Assembly: GCA_965232575.1 (NCBI GenBank)
Contig: CBDDPZ010000009.1
Location: 434,001 to 498,000 of the forward strand
Length of the DNA: 64,000 nucleotides
Origin: Bin5 sp965232575
Lineage (GTDB): Bacteria; Chloroflexota; Anaerolineae; Caldilineales; Caldilineaceae
Reading direction: 5' to 3'
Shown here: positions 1 to 9,199 of the stretch, one piece after another
Layout of the letters: every line of letters begins with the position of its first letter
Numbering within the stretch: the stretch's first letter is position 1
Translations under genes and position numbers: made by a program
The notes under the pieces: model-generated
The model's input: the letters and a program-made list of their open reading frames with translations, nothing else
Told to the model about the DNA's origin: nothing
The model's database searches: none

Positions 1-669
1 CCGGTCAGAAAGATTAGGGCCGACACAGTGCCAGACGGCCGTCCGCCACACAACCGCCGCGCCAGGTTTCAGCCGCAGTTCCAAGGCTTCCTTCGGATCA
101 ACCCGCCTGCCATTCTCCCGCAGTTCGTTCGGCGAACGAAGATGGCTGCCCGGAACCATCCAAAGATTTCCGCTTTGCGATTCACTCAAGTCTGAAAGTA
201 CGTAGAACACCTTGATTTCCATGAATGGAAGCCGGCCGTCAAGCGACGGGGCCATGAAGAGGGAGTCGCTGGCGAGATCAGGGTGCCAGGATAGGTTACG
301 ATAGCCGATCTCTTGGTCTGTCCCGTCGCCAACGCCAAGTATGCCGGGTTTAACGGTCTCAGGGTAAGGTGGCCGGTAGTCCAAGTGAGTTGTGCGTATC
401 TGGATGTTCCAACCGATAGCGTCCACCACCAGCGGCAACATACGCGGGTGATCGATGAGATCGAGAAAAGCCTCATGGCGCGAGAGCGCGTTGCGGACAG
501 CGAAAGGGTCGTCTGGTCCCAGTCCCTGGACTTCTCTCACCTCCTCTGCGACTTCGTCGACGGCCGCCAACAGTCTGTTCAACTCAGCCTTGGTCAGGAA
601 ATCCTCCAGAATGACGAACCCCTTTTCGTCGAAATCCGTTTTCTGCTGCTGGCTCATGCCCATAGACAT
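1..669 (-). CDS. Phytanoyl-CoA dioxygenase (PhyH) family protein, C-terminus cut by window edge
   Basis: Reading the minus strand from ATG at 669 gives 223 residues before the window ends. This family of Fe(II)/2-oxoglutarate oxygenases hydroxylates varied small substrates. The metal site is visible: WHPD gives His129 and Asp131, and WHCVGPNLSDR gives the distal His214, with Arg223 at the usual 2-oxoglutarate-binding spacing. GGAGGG lies 5 bases upstream of the chosen start; an in-frame ATG at 663 is an alternative. It is the last visible gene of the 13-gene minus-strand run, 33 bases after the Gfo/Idh gene. The substrate cannot be named from sequence. About 30-60 C-terminal residues are probably missing. 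Confidence 0.85.
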   Translation of the reverse strand, partial: MSMGMSQQQKTDFDEKGFVILEDFLTKAELNRLLAAVDEVAEEVREVQGLGPDDPFAVRNALSRHEAFLDLIDHPRMLPLVVDAIGWNIQIRTTHLDYRPPYPETVKPGILGVGDGTDQEIGYRNLSWHPDLASDSLFMAPSLDGRLPFMEIKVFYVLSDLSESQSGNLWMVPGSHLRSPNELRENGRRVDPKEALELRLKPGAAVVWRTAVWHCVGPNLSDR

Positions 670-702
670 GAATTCCCTCCTGTCTTTCTTCGCAAATCCG
701 AG

Positions 703-1992
703 TTACGACAAGCCCCAGTGTTCATCGATCGGGTCCTGAAAAACAGAGCGCGACCCACTGAGAACGTCATCAACGTGCACGACCTCTCCCGTCAGACCCG
801 ATTCGTAGATAGCATCACCCAGCGCCAGCGAGCGCATTCCCTCCCAGCCGTCGATCTCCGGCGCCGCCCTGTTACCCCGCAGGATCTCCAGGAACTCCCA
901 AATCTCGATTGAGAATCCGTCAGTTGCGCCTCCAGGGTACAGAAACTCCTCATCTTCCTTCGACAACGACGCCCGGCACATCGCTTCCAACTCCCGCATG
1001 TCGTAGACCGAACCGTCGGAACACGTCAAGCGGGCGGTCTCGATCCTCTCAGGTGTGCGTTGAAACAGATGGAAAATCGAAAAGGGCGCCGCCGTCGTAT
1101 CACGCAGCGAACCGCGGCTCCCGTAAAAGGTCACGTCATAAGCTTCTTCGCCCGGAGCGGCTAGGCTCCACGCCCAGTTGCCCGCGACGCCGTTCTTGAA
1201 CGTAAAGGTAACGAACACAGTATCTTCAGGCGCATCTCCAAACGATTCTGGCGATCCCGACTTCACCGACTGCAGCACGGCGTAGACCTTTTCAACCTCA
1301 CCAAAAAAATACCGCAGCGAGTCACAGTAGTGAAATCCACTGTCGAGAACAGGACCCCCGCCCGACATCAACCTGTCCCTGCGCCAGCGTTTGTGCTCTG
1401 GAAGAGGTTCCTTGGACCCTTCCGACTGCTGCCCCCAGAGCTGCGAAGGGTTCGGCTGGCTACTCGCCTGCCCGGGGGCGCCAGGGAGTATCGCCGAAGA
1501 ACGAAATTGATGAAAGAAGCTCAGCGGCGTGCCGAACAGATCAGATTGATCAAATACCCACTTCGCAGTCCTCTGCCCAGGCTGACGGCGGTGGGGCGCG
1601 GCCGTAGAAAGAACCACTCCGGTTCTCTCAGCTGTCTCAATCATCAGACGGCAGGCCTTGATCGTAATGCCGAGGGGCTTCTCGCACAGCACATGCAGGC
1701 CGGCTTCCATACAGTCTACGGCAATACCGTGGTGGAATCCGTGCGGAAGGCACAGATCCGCCGCATCTACCTGCGCCCCTGCAAGCAGATCCTGATGGGT
1801 AGGGTAAACGGCAGGCCTCTGCCCGAGCAGCTCTTCAAGCATGTCGGCGCGCTCAATTGCCGCCTGCTCGCTGGCATCGCAAACAGCGCTGACGACGAAG
1901 TCACCGCGACCCCGTTGTTGCAGATCCTGCATGGCCAGCACGTGGCGACGCGAAATCCTGCCGCAGCCGATTAGCGCCAATCGTATGGGCAT
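703..1992 (-). CDS. Gfo/Idh/MocA family NAD(P)-dependent oxidoreductase
   Basis: A 429-residue protein with the N-terminal Rossmann motif GCGRIS near residues 9-14 and the family EKP motif (CEKPLGI), whose Lys is the usual catalytic residue. Members oxidise or reduce hydroxyl groups on sugars, inositols and related polyols. An upstream in-frame ATG exists at 2034. The start at 1992 is preferred because GAGG sits about 8 bases ahead and the Rossmann fold begins immediately. It lies between a PhyH gene and an ABC importer set, so it probably acts on the imported compound. The chemistry of that compound is unknown. Confidence 0.9.
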   Translation of the reverse strand: MPIRLALIGCGRISRRHVLAMQDLQQRGRGDFVVSAVCDASEQAAIERADMLEELLGQRPAVYPTHQDLLAGAQVDAADLCLPHGFHHGIAVDCMEAGLHVLCEKPLGITIKACRLMIETAERTGVVLSTAAPHRRQPGQRTAKWVFDQSDLFGTPLSFFHQFRSSAILPGAPGQASSQPNPSQLWGQQSEGSKEPLPEHKRWRRDRLMSGGGPVLDSGFHYCDSLRYFFGEVEKVYAVLQSVKSGSPESFGDAPEDTVFVTFTFKNGVAGNWAWSLAAPGEEAYDVTFYGSRGSLRDTTAAPFSIFHLFQRTPERIETARLTCSDGSVYDMRELEAMCRASLSKEDEEFLYPGGATDGFSIEIWEFLEILRGNRAAPEIDGWEGMRSLALGDAIYESGLTGEVVHVDDVLSGSRSVFQDPIDEHWGLS

Positions 1993-2131
1993 TAAGATAT
2001 CCTCACAGAATTGTGTTTTTCTGTCAATGGGCAATAAGAGGGGGATCGTATCTAACTATATGACTATATCTGTCGTTTGACTTAGTGGGATCGAGAGGAT
2101 TGCGTTGCCAACTGCCAGCTGGGCATTCGGC

Positions 2132-3049
2132 TCAGCCTTTGATGCCGGTCAAGGCAATGCCTTGTACGAAAGTCTTTTGCAGGAAGAAGAAGAGTAGAAT
2201 GATAGGAAGCGTGATCAACACCGAAGCAGCCATCAGCAAGCCCCACTCGGCGCCGTACTGAGTCTGATATTCGTAAATCCCCAACGACAGAGTGTACAAT
2301 TTTTGATCTTTCAGATAGATCAGAGGACTGATGTAGTCGCGCCAGCGGGCAATGAATTCAAAGATTGCGACCGTGGCCAGGGCCGGCTTGGAGAGAGGCA
2401 GAATGATCGAATAGTAGATCTTCAGCTCGTTGGCGCCATCGATGCGTGCCGCTTCCGACAGCTCCATCGGAATGGTCATGAAGAACTGGCGCAGCAGAAA
2501 GATATAGAGCGCGCCGCCAAACCAATGGGGTACGATCAGGGGCAGCCAGGAGTTCACCCAGCCGAGATTACTGAAGACAAGAAACAGCGGAATCATCGTA
2601 ACCTGAAATGGCAGCATGAGCGTCGCAACTGTCAGAATGAACAGGAAATTACGCCCCGGCCAGGGAATGCGCGCAAGACTGTACGCAACCAGAGACGAAG
2701 AGAGCAGCACCCCAATCGTGGCTAGCACGGCTATCGTAAGCGTATTGCGAAGATAGAGGAAGAAAGTAATGAACTTTACCGCATCGGGGTAGTTTGACCA
2801 CTGCAGGGGCGAGGGAAAGATAACCGGCGGGTAGGCGTAAAACTGAACATCCGGCTTTAGCGAGGTCGATAGCATCCACATGAAAGGCAGCGTAAAGATA
2901 AAAGCTGCTGGGATCAGACTGGTATGGATGAGGATACTGCGGACAGTTCCACGTATGCGCTTAGCCATGACCCGCCTGGCATGGTCTTGCGCAAATTGGG
3001 GCTGGACCTGCTGGCTGTCAGCGACCATCTTAGTCTTCGCCTCCTGCAT
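2132..3049 (-). CDS. Carbohydrate ABC transporter permease, MalG type
   Basis: A 305-residue inner-membrane permease with about six hydrophobic spans. The cytoplasmic EAA loop (EAARIDGANELKIYYSIILP) contacts the importer ATPase. Such proteins pair with a MalF-type partner and a lipoprotein binding protein to import sugars. The start codon lies inside the 3' end of the upstream permease gene (20-base overlap), which indicates translational coupling; an in-frame ATG at 3028 would give almost no overlap. No ATP-binding subunit is encoded nearby, so a shared MsmK/UgpC-type ATPase elsewhere is likely. The solute is inferred only from the neighbouring sulfatases and Gfo/Idh enzyme. Confidence 0.92.
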   Translation of the reverse strand: MQEAKTKMVADSQQVQPQFAQDHARRVMAKRIRGTVRSILIHTSLIPAAFIFTLPFMWMLSTSLKPDVQFYAYPPVIFPSPLQWSNYPDAVKFITFFLYLRNTLTIAVLATIGVLLSSSLVAYSLARIPWPGRNFLFILTVATLMLPFQVTMIPLFLVFSNLGWVNSWLPLIVPHWFGGALYIFLLRQFFMTIPMELSEAARIDGANELKIYYSIILPLSKPALATVAIFEFIARWRDYISPLIYLKDQKLYTLSLGIYEYQTQYGAEWGLLMAASVLITLPIILLFFFLQKTFVQGIALTGIKG

Positions 3050-4031
3050 AAAAGACCCACAGACGCGCGGAACGGAAGATGATCAACGTTACAACCAGAG
3101 TGAACATGAAGAGCAGCCAGGCCATCGCCGAAGCATAACCCATTTCATAGTAATGGAACGCGTTCTTATACAGATAAATCGAATAAAACAATGTCGTGTT
3201 GGCGGGAAAGCCTGTTCCGCCCGTCATGATGTATGGGATGGCAAAGAAGTTCAGCGCGCCAATTACGGACGTTATCAGATGGAAAAAGATAACTGGCGTC
3301 AGAATTGGGATGGTCACGTTCCGGAATTTGGACAGGAAGTTGGCGCCATCCACGTCGGCGGCGTCGTACAGGTCCTGGGGCACATCCTGCAGGCCGGCGA
3401 GGTAGAGGATGATCTGCTGACCGATGATCCAGAGCGCGAGCAGAACGAGTGTCGGTTTTGCCCATTCAGCGCAGGTCAGCCAGCAAGGGCCTCGCGAACC
3501 AATGGCTCTGAACGGGGCCGCAATGAGACCGTTGTGGGGTGTAAAGATAAATACCCAGACCAGCGCTAACGCAACTTCAGGAACCAGAGTGGGAAGGAAA
3601 TAGATAGTACGATAGACGACCTGTCCCCGAATCTTGGCATTCAACATCAGCGCCAGTCCAAAGGCGAAGAAAATCGCCAACGGGATCGAAACAACGGCGA
3701 AATAGACGGTGTTGTAGACCGCGGCCAGGAACTCCTCATCCTTAGTGAACAGTTCAATGTAGTTGGCGAGCCCGGTCCACCGGGGATTCTTAACGCCGTT
3801 ATATTTTGTAAAGCTGTAGTAAGCGGAGGCTAAAGTGGGATAGATCCAGAATACGAGCAGGCTGAAAATCCAGGGCGAGGCGAAGAGAAGGCCGTGTATG
3901 GTATACCGCGTTCCCTGAGACAGCCGGCGGCGGGGCAGGTTAGCTGTAGCAGTGGCTGTAGCCATGGCAGGATTCTGTGTGCCGGGCAACTCTGCCGGCA
4001 TCCAAATGGTAGAAGTCAGGTAGCGGCCCAT
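3030..4031 (-). CDS. Sugar ABC transporter permease, MalF type
   Basis: A 333-residue membrane permease with about six transmembrane spans and an EAA-like loop (DAADVDGANFLSKF) for ATPase docking. It forms the heterodimer channel with the MalG-type protein encoded just downstream, whose gene it overlaps by 20 bases. The ORF can start at 4031, where AGAAGG lies upstream, or at 3965 (MATATATAN), which has no clear ribosome site but removes a poorly hydrophobic leader. The binding-protein gene is 110 bases upstream. Import of a carbohydrate-like solute is the family role; the solute is not identified. Confidence 0.9.
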   Translation of the reverse strand: MGRYLTSTIWMPAELPGTQNPAMATATATANLPRRRLSQGTRYTIHGLLFASPWIFSLLVFWIYPTLASAYYSFTKYNGVKNPRWTGLANYIELFTKDEEFLAAVYNTVYFAVVSIPLAIFFAFGLALMLNAKIRGQVVYRTIYFLPTLVPEVALALVWVFIFTPHNGLIAAPFRAIGSRGPCWLTCAEWAKPTLVLLALWIIGQQIILYLAGLQDVPQDLYDAADVDGANFLSKFRNVTIPILTPVIFFHLITSVIGALNFFAIPYIMTGGTGFPANTTLFYSIYLYKNAFHYYEMGYASAMAWLLFMFTLVVTLIIFRSARLWVFYAGGED

Positions 4032-4141
4032 GTGAGCCGCTACCCTTCTCTACAGTCTCTTGTCGTGTTCGGTCACCGGAACGCTCTGCGCCAGATGCCG
4101 AACTGCAAACCAGATAGACGTACTATAGGCGGACAGTTCGA

Positions 4142-5509
4142 CTAGCTGAAGAAGCCAATCTCTTCCAGGCCAGCGTTAATCTCTTCGTCGATGTCCATCA
4201 GCGCCTGCTCAGGCGTCTTCAGGCCATGCGGAATCTCGTCACGGAAGGCCTTGACCTGTAAGTCCCACAACTTGGAGCCCAACGGAATCGGCGGGCGAGC
4301 ATGGGAAACCGGCAGCAGATCCATGAACACCGCGTGCAGCGGATCTTCGCGGAAGAATGGATCTTCGGCGGCCGACTTGATCGTCGGAATGTGGAATGTG
4401 TCCTTGTTGTACTTGAGCTGACCTTCGGGGCCGCACAGGTAGAAGCAGGCGTCAAACGCCGCCTCTACGTCGTCATAACCGAAGGGTACCGCCCAACTCC
4501 AGCCACCGGCCCAGCTTGCGTGCGGGGCGGGGCCATCCGGGCCCGGCATAGGAACGACGCCGTAGTTGGTGTCCGGCTTGTAGCGATGGTGCTGGGCAAC
4601 TTTCCAGTTGCCGCTGCAGGTCATGGCGCTCTGACCGGTCCAGAAGTAGTCGTTCTCGCCCCGGCAGTTGCCGCCGGCGCAGGCAGCCAGCATGGCATCG
4701 ATGTCCTCGACGCCGATTTCGTCGACAAAGGACTTGACGAACTGCATCGCCTCGATGTTCTGGGGATGGGCAAAGGTGATGCGGCGATCGTCGTCCTGGA
4801 AGGAGCCGCCGAAGCCAAAGCCCCAGGTGTAGAGCCAAGCCTGGTCGTAGATCGGGTTGAAGCCGTAGCGGGTGACAGCACCGATATTGTCGCGAACGGT
4901 CAGCGCTTCGGTGGCTGCCATCAACTCGTCCAGGTTGGAAGGCGGCGATTCGGGATCTACGCCGGCCTCGGCCATGATGTCCATGTTGTACCAGAGGGCG
5001 CGGGTGTCGGTGTCGAAGGAGAGCGCATAGATGCCGCCCTTGTAGACCGTCTCATCCCAGGCGAAGTCGAAGTAGAGCTCCTTTGTGACACCGGCGGCTT
5101 CGGCGAAGTCGGTGATATCGGTAAAGAAACCTTCGTGCGCGAACTGCGGAACAGTGAAGCGGTCGGCGTAGTGGAGCGCAGGAGGCGTACCGCCGGCGAC
5201 GGCGGTCAGGAGTTTTTCGTCCGCCTGGCTACCCGCTGTACGAGGGATGTAGACAAACTCCACTTCGACACCAATCGTGTTCTTCTCGTTGTAGATGTCG
5301 ATGATTTCCTTAATCGACTCCTGCGCCAGGTCGGTCATGCGCGACCAGGCTTCCAACTTCTTGGTCTCCATCATTGCTCCGCCATCGCCGCCGCTGTCGG
5401 CTGCCGGGGCAGCTGCGGGCGCGGGACAAGCCGCAAGTAGGGCCGCGCTTGTTGCCAGGCCGGAAACCTGCAGGAAGCGACGACGCGAAAGCATCTTCTG
5501 AGTGTCCAT
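4142..5509 (-). CDS. ABC transporter substrate-binding lipoprotein (sugar type 1)
   Basis: A 455-residue extracytoplasmic binding protein. The N-terminus has a twin-arginine signal (SRRRFLQ, residues 8-14), a hydrophobic stretch and a lipobox LLAAC with the lipid-anchor Cys at 28, followed by a low-complexity Ala/Pro/Gly linker. The body has the periplasmic-binding-protein pattern of sugar-binding family 1. An ATG at 5521 is in frame, but it precedes a GGAGG that sits 5-6 bases ahead of the ATG at 5509, so 5509 is chosen. It is the first gene of a binding protein-permease-permease set and feeds the two permeases downstream. Ligand unknown. Confidence 0.92.
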   Translation of the reverse strand: MDTQKMLSRRRFLQVSGLATSAALLAACPAPAAAPAADSGGDGGAMMETKKLEAWSRMTDLAQESIKEIIDIYNEKNTIGVEVEFVYIPRTAGSQADEKLLTAVAGGTPPALHYADRFTVPQFAHEGFFTDITDFAEAAGVTKELYFDFAWDETVYKGGIYALSFDTDTRALWYNMDIMAEAGVDPESPPSNLDELMAATEALTVRDNIGAVTRYGFNPIYDQAWLYTWGFGFGGSFQDDDRRITFAHPQNIEAMQFVKSFVDEIGVEDIDAMLAACAGGNCRGENDYFWTGQSAMTCSGNWKVAQHHRYKPDTNYGVVPMPGPDGPAPHASWAGGWSWAVPFGYDDVEAAFDACFYLCGPEGQLKYNKDTFHIPTIKSAAEDPFFREDPLHAVFMDLLPVSHARPPIPLGSKLWDLQVKAFRDEIPHGLKTPEQALMDIDEEINAGLEEIGFFS

Positions 5510-5892
5510 TAAATCCTCCATGTTTGAAAAAGTGAAAATGGGTAGAAACTGGTGGAGTGGGATAAAGCGTGTTGCCCAACCTCTCCGACCTATAGAACAA
5601 TTCAGTTGACCTTTCGGTGGCTCAAAGGCCAGGTCAACGTACTTCTCCGTCTGGGCCCAACATGCCCTACTAAGGTTCAGGCCAAGGGACTCGACCTTCC
5701 CAGATCGATGCTACCTAGAGAAGCTCTTCAGAAACGGGCGCGCGTTATAGGGGGCTCTTACGCTAACGCAAGGATAATAACCTTTATTGACTGGCTTGTC
5801 CAAATTCTGGGCGCTTTGTATCGCGTTTACTTCACCGGGCCCCAATTCGGGACGGACTGGAAGGCCTAGAATAACGCGCCGGCCCCGCAACT
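5510..5892. other. Intergenic spacer (383 bases) upstream of the binding-protein gene
   Basis: No convincing gene. The short plus-strand ORF here has no family features. The spacer separates the sulfatase-like gene from the second importer set, so it probably carries that set's own minus-strand promoter. An inverted repeat GTTGACCT / AGGTCAAC (5605-5612 and 5631-5638) about 100 bases from the start codon is a candidate operator. I could not identify a near-consensus -35/-10 pair. Confidence 0.4.
5605..5638. repeat. 8-bp inverted repeat, candidate operator
   Basis: GTTGACCT at 5605-5612 is mirrored by AGGTCAAC at 5631-5638, with 18 bases between. It lies 96-129 bases upstream of the binding-protein start. 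It could be a regulator site or a transcript hairpin; function is inferred from position only. Confidence 0.35.
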
Positions 5893-7287
5893 CTAGATCT
5901 GCCAGACTTCAACTGCTTCATTCGGCGCGTCCAGCTTGCGAAGCTCCTGAATAAACGCGTCAAGCAGGTCGTCCGCAACATCCCCGTAATCTTCGATAAG
6001 ATTTGTCTCCGTCAGCGGGTCTGCCGCCAAGTCGTAGAGCTCCTTCTTGCCGTCTGAGCCAACCGGCGCATACGCCCAACGCTCCGTGTACAACATCGGC
6101 GTCACTCGATTAGCCGGCAGCGCGCCCGCCTCCAACCGCGTATAGGTCGCGGACACGACACAGTCATGGAGGGGAGCATCTCTTTCACCTCGCAGATGCC
6201 CCGCGAACGAACGCCCGTGCATCGGCTCAGGTGTCTCCACCTGAACCCCTGCCAGATCCAGAAGCGTCGGCGCGATGTCCGCCGGACGCAGCAGCGCATC
6301 GACCGCACGGCCTCCCTCCAACCCCGGCGCCGCCACCAGGAAGGGAATGTGGACGATCTCCGGGTAAAGAGGCCAGAACCGGTCATCGAACTTGCTGATG
6401 TTCGACTTCCCGGTGCGGTTGTGTTCGCCAAGACTAAATCCGTGATCGGACATAAATACCACGATCGAATTTCGCCAGAGATCCAGGTCGTCAATCTTTG
6501 TCAGTATTCGCCCCACCCACCGGTCCACCAACTCCGCCTCCGCGCAATAGTGCGCCCGCAGGTTACGAAGCTCGGCCTCGGTGTAGTCGCTCGCCTTGCC
6601 GTAGTTGGGATGCAGCATGGGCGGGCCATCGTAGTCGGGGTCATAGCGGCGCACCATGTACTCCGGCGGGTCCCAGGGCTCGTGAGGGTCGAAGAAATCA
6701 ACCCAGAGGAAAAACGGGCTGTGTTGGTCGTTCTCCTCCAGCCACTCCACTGCCAGCTCAGCCGTACGCGGCGCAAATCGGTCGATCTCCCGGTACCAGC
6801 GGCGATTAATCCATGAGTGGAGGTCGATAAGAGTGCGCCCTTGAAAGTGGTTACCGATATTTCGAGTCTTTTCGTCGGCCATCACCTGGTTGATCGGGTG
6901 ATTCATTCCAAGGAAATACGTATTGCCTTCTTGGCCGGGCAGTGTATGCGCGCCGTCGAACCCCTCGAAGAAGGCCGCCCGCACCAAGTGTGGACAGTCA
7001 CCCAGAAGCTGGCTGACATAACCGGCTTCCCTGAGGACTATCGGCAGATGGTTCTGGCTGCTCAACCGCCGGTCTTGCCACGGATACCACGGCCAGCCGA
7101 CGCGCCCAGTCGTGAAATCCGTACGATGGGGGATAGTCGGGAAACTGCCCGTGTACAGCCTGGACAGGCTCACGCACCGCTCCGAAAAGCGGTCGAGGTG
7201 AGGCGTGCGCACAGGCATCGCCGCCGCGCGATCGAACAGGTTGTCGTATCTGAAAGTGTCGGAAATTATGACGATAATGTTCATCAT
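5893..7287 (-). CDS. Sulfatase-fold hydrolase with Thr at the formylglycine position
   Basis: An alkaline-phosphatase-superfamily protein of about 463 residues. The metal-binding start ISDTFRYDN and the later SDHGFSLGEHN are clear, as is the C-terminal ELYDLAADPLTETN segment typical of sulfatases. Canonical sulfatases carry C/S-x-P-x-R followed by xxLxTG. Here the aligned stretch is TIPHRTDFTTG, so Thr (near residue 50 counting from the ATG at 7284) occupies the Cys/Ser place. Two consecutive ATGs (7287, 7284) follow a GGGG ribosome site. It lies 23 bases after the deacetylase gene. It may be a phosphodiester/phosphonate-type hydrolase or a sulfatase that needs no formylglycine; activity is uncertain. 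Confidence 0.85.
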   Translation of the reverse strand: MMNIIVIISDTFRYDNLFDRAAAMPVRTPHLDRFSERCVSLSRLYTGSFPTIPHRTDFTTGRVGWPWYPWQDRRLSSQNHLPIVLREAGYVSQLLGDCPHLVRAAFFEGFDGAHTLPGQEGNTYFLGMNHPINQVMADEKTRNIGNHFQGRTLIDLHSWINRRWYREIDRFAPRTAELAVEWLEENDQHSPFFLWVDFFDPHEPWDPPEYMVRRYDPDYDGPPMLHPNYGKASDYTEAELRNLRAHYCAEAELVDRWVGRILTKIDDLDLWRNSIVVFMSDHGFSLGEHNRTGKSNISKFDDRFWPLYPEIVHIPFLVAAPGLEGGRAVDALLRPADIAPTLLDLAGVQVETPEPMHGRSFAGHLRGERDAPLHDCVVSATYTRLEAGALPANRVTPMLYTERWAYAPVGSDGKKELYDLAADPLTETNLIEDYGDVADDLLDAFIQELRKLDAPNEAVEVWQI

Positions 7288-7310
7288 TCGTGTCCCCGGA
7301 ATAGTCAGTG

Positions 7311-8207
7311 TCAAACGGCCAAAATGTCCGGTCCGTCAACGGTTGCGGCCTCAGCCAGGGCCCCCGAAGCTGCCAGCTCGCCCATCGTCGCAAACGACGC
7401 GCCCGGCTTCCGGCCCACATGCTCAGAAACTGCGTCGATCATGCGGAAAGTGTGCTCGTAGTCGTCGGCAATGCCGTGCGTGTGCATCAGCATGATAACG
7501 ATGGGACTGCGCTCGCTGATTCGGTCCAAATCCTGGCGCGCCAGGTCGATGAATTCCTGGCTGCGTTCGCCTGACCCTCGCCACGTATACTCGTTCAGAA
7601 TCGGCACTTCAATTATGTCCTCATACCATCTGAAAGGATGGTAAGGGATATTGTCGACCCAATCCTGCGAAAGGTCCCCACCGTTATGAGGAAGATGCGC
7701 GTAACCGCTGCCGCTGATATACATACAAGTGTGATAGCCGATGCCCACCTCGCGTAAGGCACTGAACATCGGCTTGGAGATCGCGCCGCACGGCGCACGG
7801 AATACCGTAGGCTCAACGCCTAGATCCATCGCAAAGATCTCCATCCCCTCTTCAATCCGGTCGCGCAAGTTGTCAACTGTATAGCGCGGCATCAACTCCT
7901 CGCTGCGTTCGTCAAAATCCGACTGCAGCGTGGGTAATATGGAGGTCGCTGGCCAGGCAGGCGGCCCAAACTCGTAGCAGTCAGCATGCGTCAGTCCGTG
8001 CAGTTGCAGATCGTGTCCCGCGTCGCGTGCGGCAACCAGCGCCTCCTTCCACTCGGTCGTCATCGGTTTGCCGCCGCCCTTCGGCACAGTAAACCAGGTC
8101 GACCCCAGGCCGCGCGAACTGAAAAACTCCGTCGCCCTCCTGAGTGACTCCACCATCGCGCTGCCGCCCGAACCGGCGTCGTCTATGCTCCATGAATAAA
8201 CGGTCAT
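7311..8207 (-). CDS. Polysaccharide deacetylase (NodB-like) family protein
   Basis: A 298-residue cytoplasmic-looking protein (no signal peptide). It shows the NodB metal-site pattern: SIDDAG supplies the two Asp residues of motif 1, and HGLTH supplies the His-x3-His of motif 2. The middle, with FRAPCGAISKPMFSAL, matches motif 3 (RxPxG). The ORF is open upstream to 8483, but GAGAGGA lies just before the ATG at 8207 and the family fold begins there. Such enzymes remove N- or O-acyl groups from carbohydrates or act on cyclic amides. It sits between importer genes and the sulfatase-like gene, so de-acylation of an imported substrate is plausible. Confidence 0.85.
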   Translation of the reverse strand: MTVYSWSIDDAGSGGSAMVESLRRATEFFSSRGLGSTWFTVPKGGGKPMTTEWKEALVAARDAGHDLQLHGLTHADCYEFGPPAWPATSILPTLQSDFDERSEELMPRYTVDNLRDRIEEGMEIFAMDLGVEPTVFRAPCGAISKPMFSALREVGIGYHTCMYISGSGYAHLPHNGGDLSQDWVDNIPYHPFRWYEDIIEVPILNEYTWRGSGERSQEFIDLARQDLDRISERSPIVIMLMHTHGIADDYEHTFRMIDAVSEHVGRKPGASFATMGELAASGALAEAATVDGPDILAV

Positions 8208-8284
8208 CTTAATCCTCTCCGCTTGAGGCCTTTTGGAATGGCCAGAACATGCCTCTTGTAGGGCGCGAATCTCTCTTCTTCCCA

Positions 8285-9145
8285 CTAACCCTTTACTGCC
8301 CCAACTGTTAGACCCTCCAGAAAATACCGCTGTAAGAAAAGGAATACGATCAGGAGCGGAACAACACTTAGAAACGCGGCCGCGGATGTGATTCCGTAAT
8401 TGACCTGAAACTCGCCCCGCAAAAGTGCTAGTCCCAGGGGAAGCGTATAGAGATCCTTGTCGTTGAGAACCACCAGCGGCCATACCAGGTTATTCCACTG
8501 CGAGGTAAAGACGACGATCGACAGGGTAGCTAAGGCCGGCGCCGACAGCGGCAGAATGATGCGCCAGAAGACGCCGAAATCGGAACAGCCGTCAATCCGG
8601 GCTGCATGTTCCAGCTCCTCTGGAATAGTCTGCATGAACTGTCGCAAGAGAAATACGCCCAGCACATTGGCAAGCGAAGGTATTATGAGCCCGCCATAGG
8701 AATTCAGCAGACCCAACCAGTTGGTGATGAGAAACGCGGGGATGAGTAGCAAGGCGCCGGGAATCATTATCGTTGCCAGCATTAGCCCAAACAGAAAGTC
8801 CCGTCCCCAGAACTGCTTCTTGGCGAAAGCATAGGCCGCCAGCGCGTCGATAAGCACCGTTCCCACCGTCACAAGCAAAGCGACTAGAATCGTATTGAAG
8901 AACCACAGAATGAAGGGCAGCTCGCTTAATATATAAGCGTAGTTGTCCCAAACAAACTGTTCCGGAATTATCTGCGGCGGGATCGAGATTAGCGTATAGG
9001 TTTCCTTGAAAGATGAGGAAAAAATATAGAGGTACGGGCCCAACATGATGATGACCAGAACGGCCAGGAGCCCGTATATGACGGCCGCTTGGGGCAGCAT
9101 ACGTATTTTCTTTCGCCAGCTGTCCTTGATGTTGGTTTGGGTCAT
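8285..9145 (-). CDS. Carbohydrate ABC transporter permease, MalG type
   Basis: A 286-residue permease with an N-terminal cytoplasmic tail, about six membrane spans and the EAA-type loop HAARIDGCSDFGVFWRIILP. It is the second permease of the second importer set in this run, 54 bases after its MalF-type partner. No ATPase gene is present in the set. It is homologous to, but clearly different from, the permease at 2132-3049, so the two importers probably take different solutes. Confidence 0.92.
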   Translation of the reverse strand: MTQTNIKDSWRKKIRMLPQAAVIYGLLAVLVIIMLGPYLYIFSSSFKETYTLISIPPQIIPEQFVWDNYAYILSELPFILWFFNTILVALLVTVGTVLIDALAAYAFAKKQFWGRDFLFGLMLATIMIPGALLLIPAFLITNWLGLLNSYGGLIIPSLANVLGVFLLRQFMQTIPEELEHAARIDGCSDFGVFWRIILPLSAPALATLSIVVFTSQWNNLVWPLVVLNDKDLYTLPLGLALLRGEFQVNYGITSAAAFLSVVPLLIVFLFLQRYFLEGLTVGAVKG

Positions 9146-9199
9146 GAAGCCTTACCCTCGCTGCGGTTAGTCTCCAACTGCCAAGTCTTTTTCGTACGC

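Noticed and set aside
4301..5440. Plus-strand ORF of 379 codons
   Set aside because: It lies fully opposite the binding-protein gene, whose signal peptide, lipobox and ribosome site are clear. It is a composition shadow.
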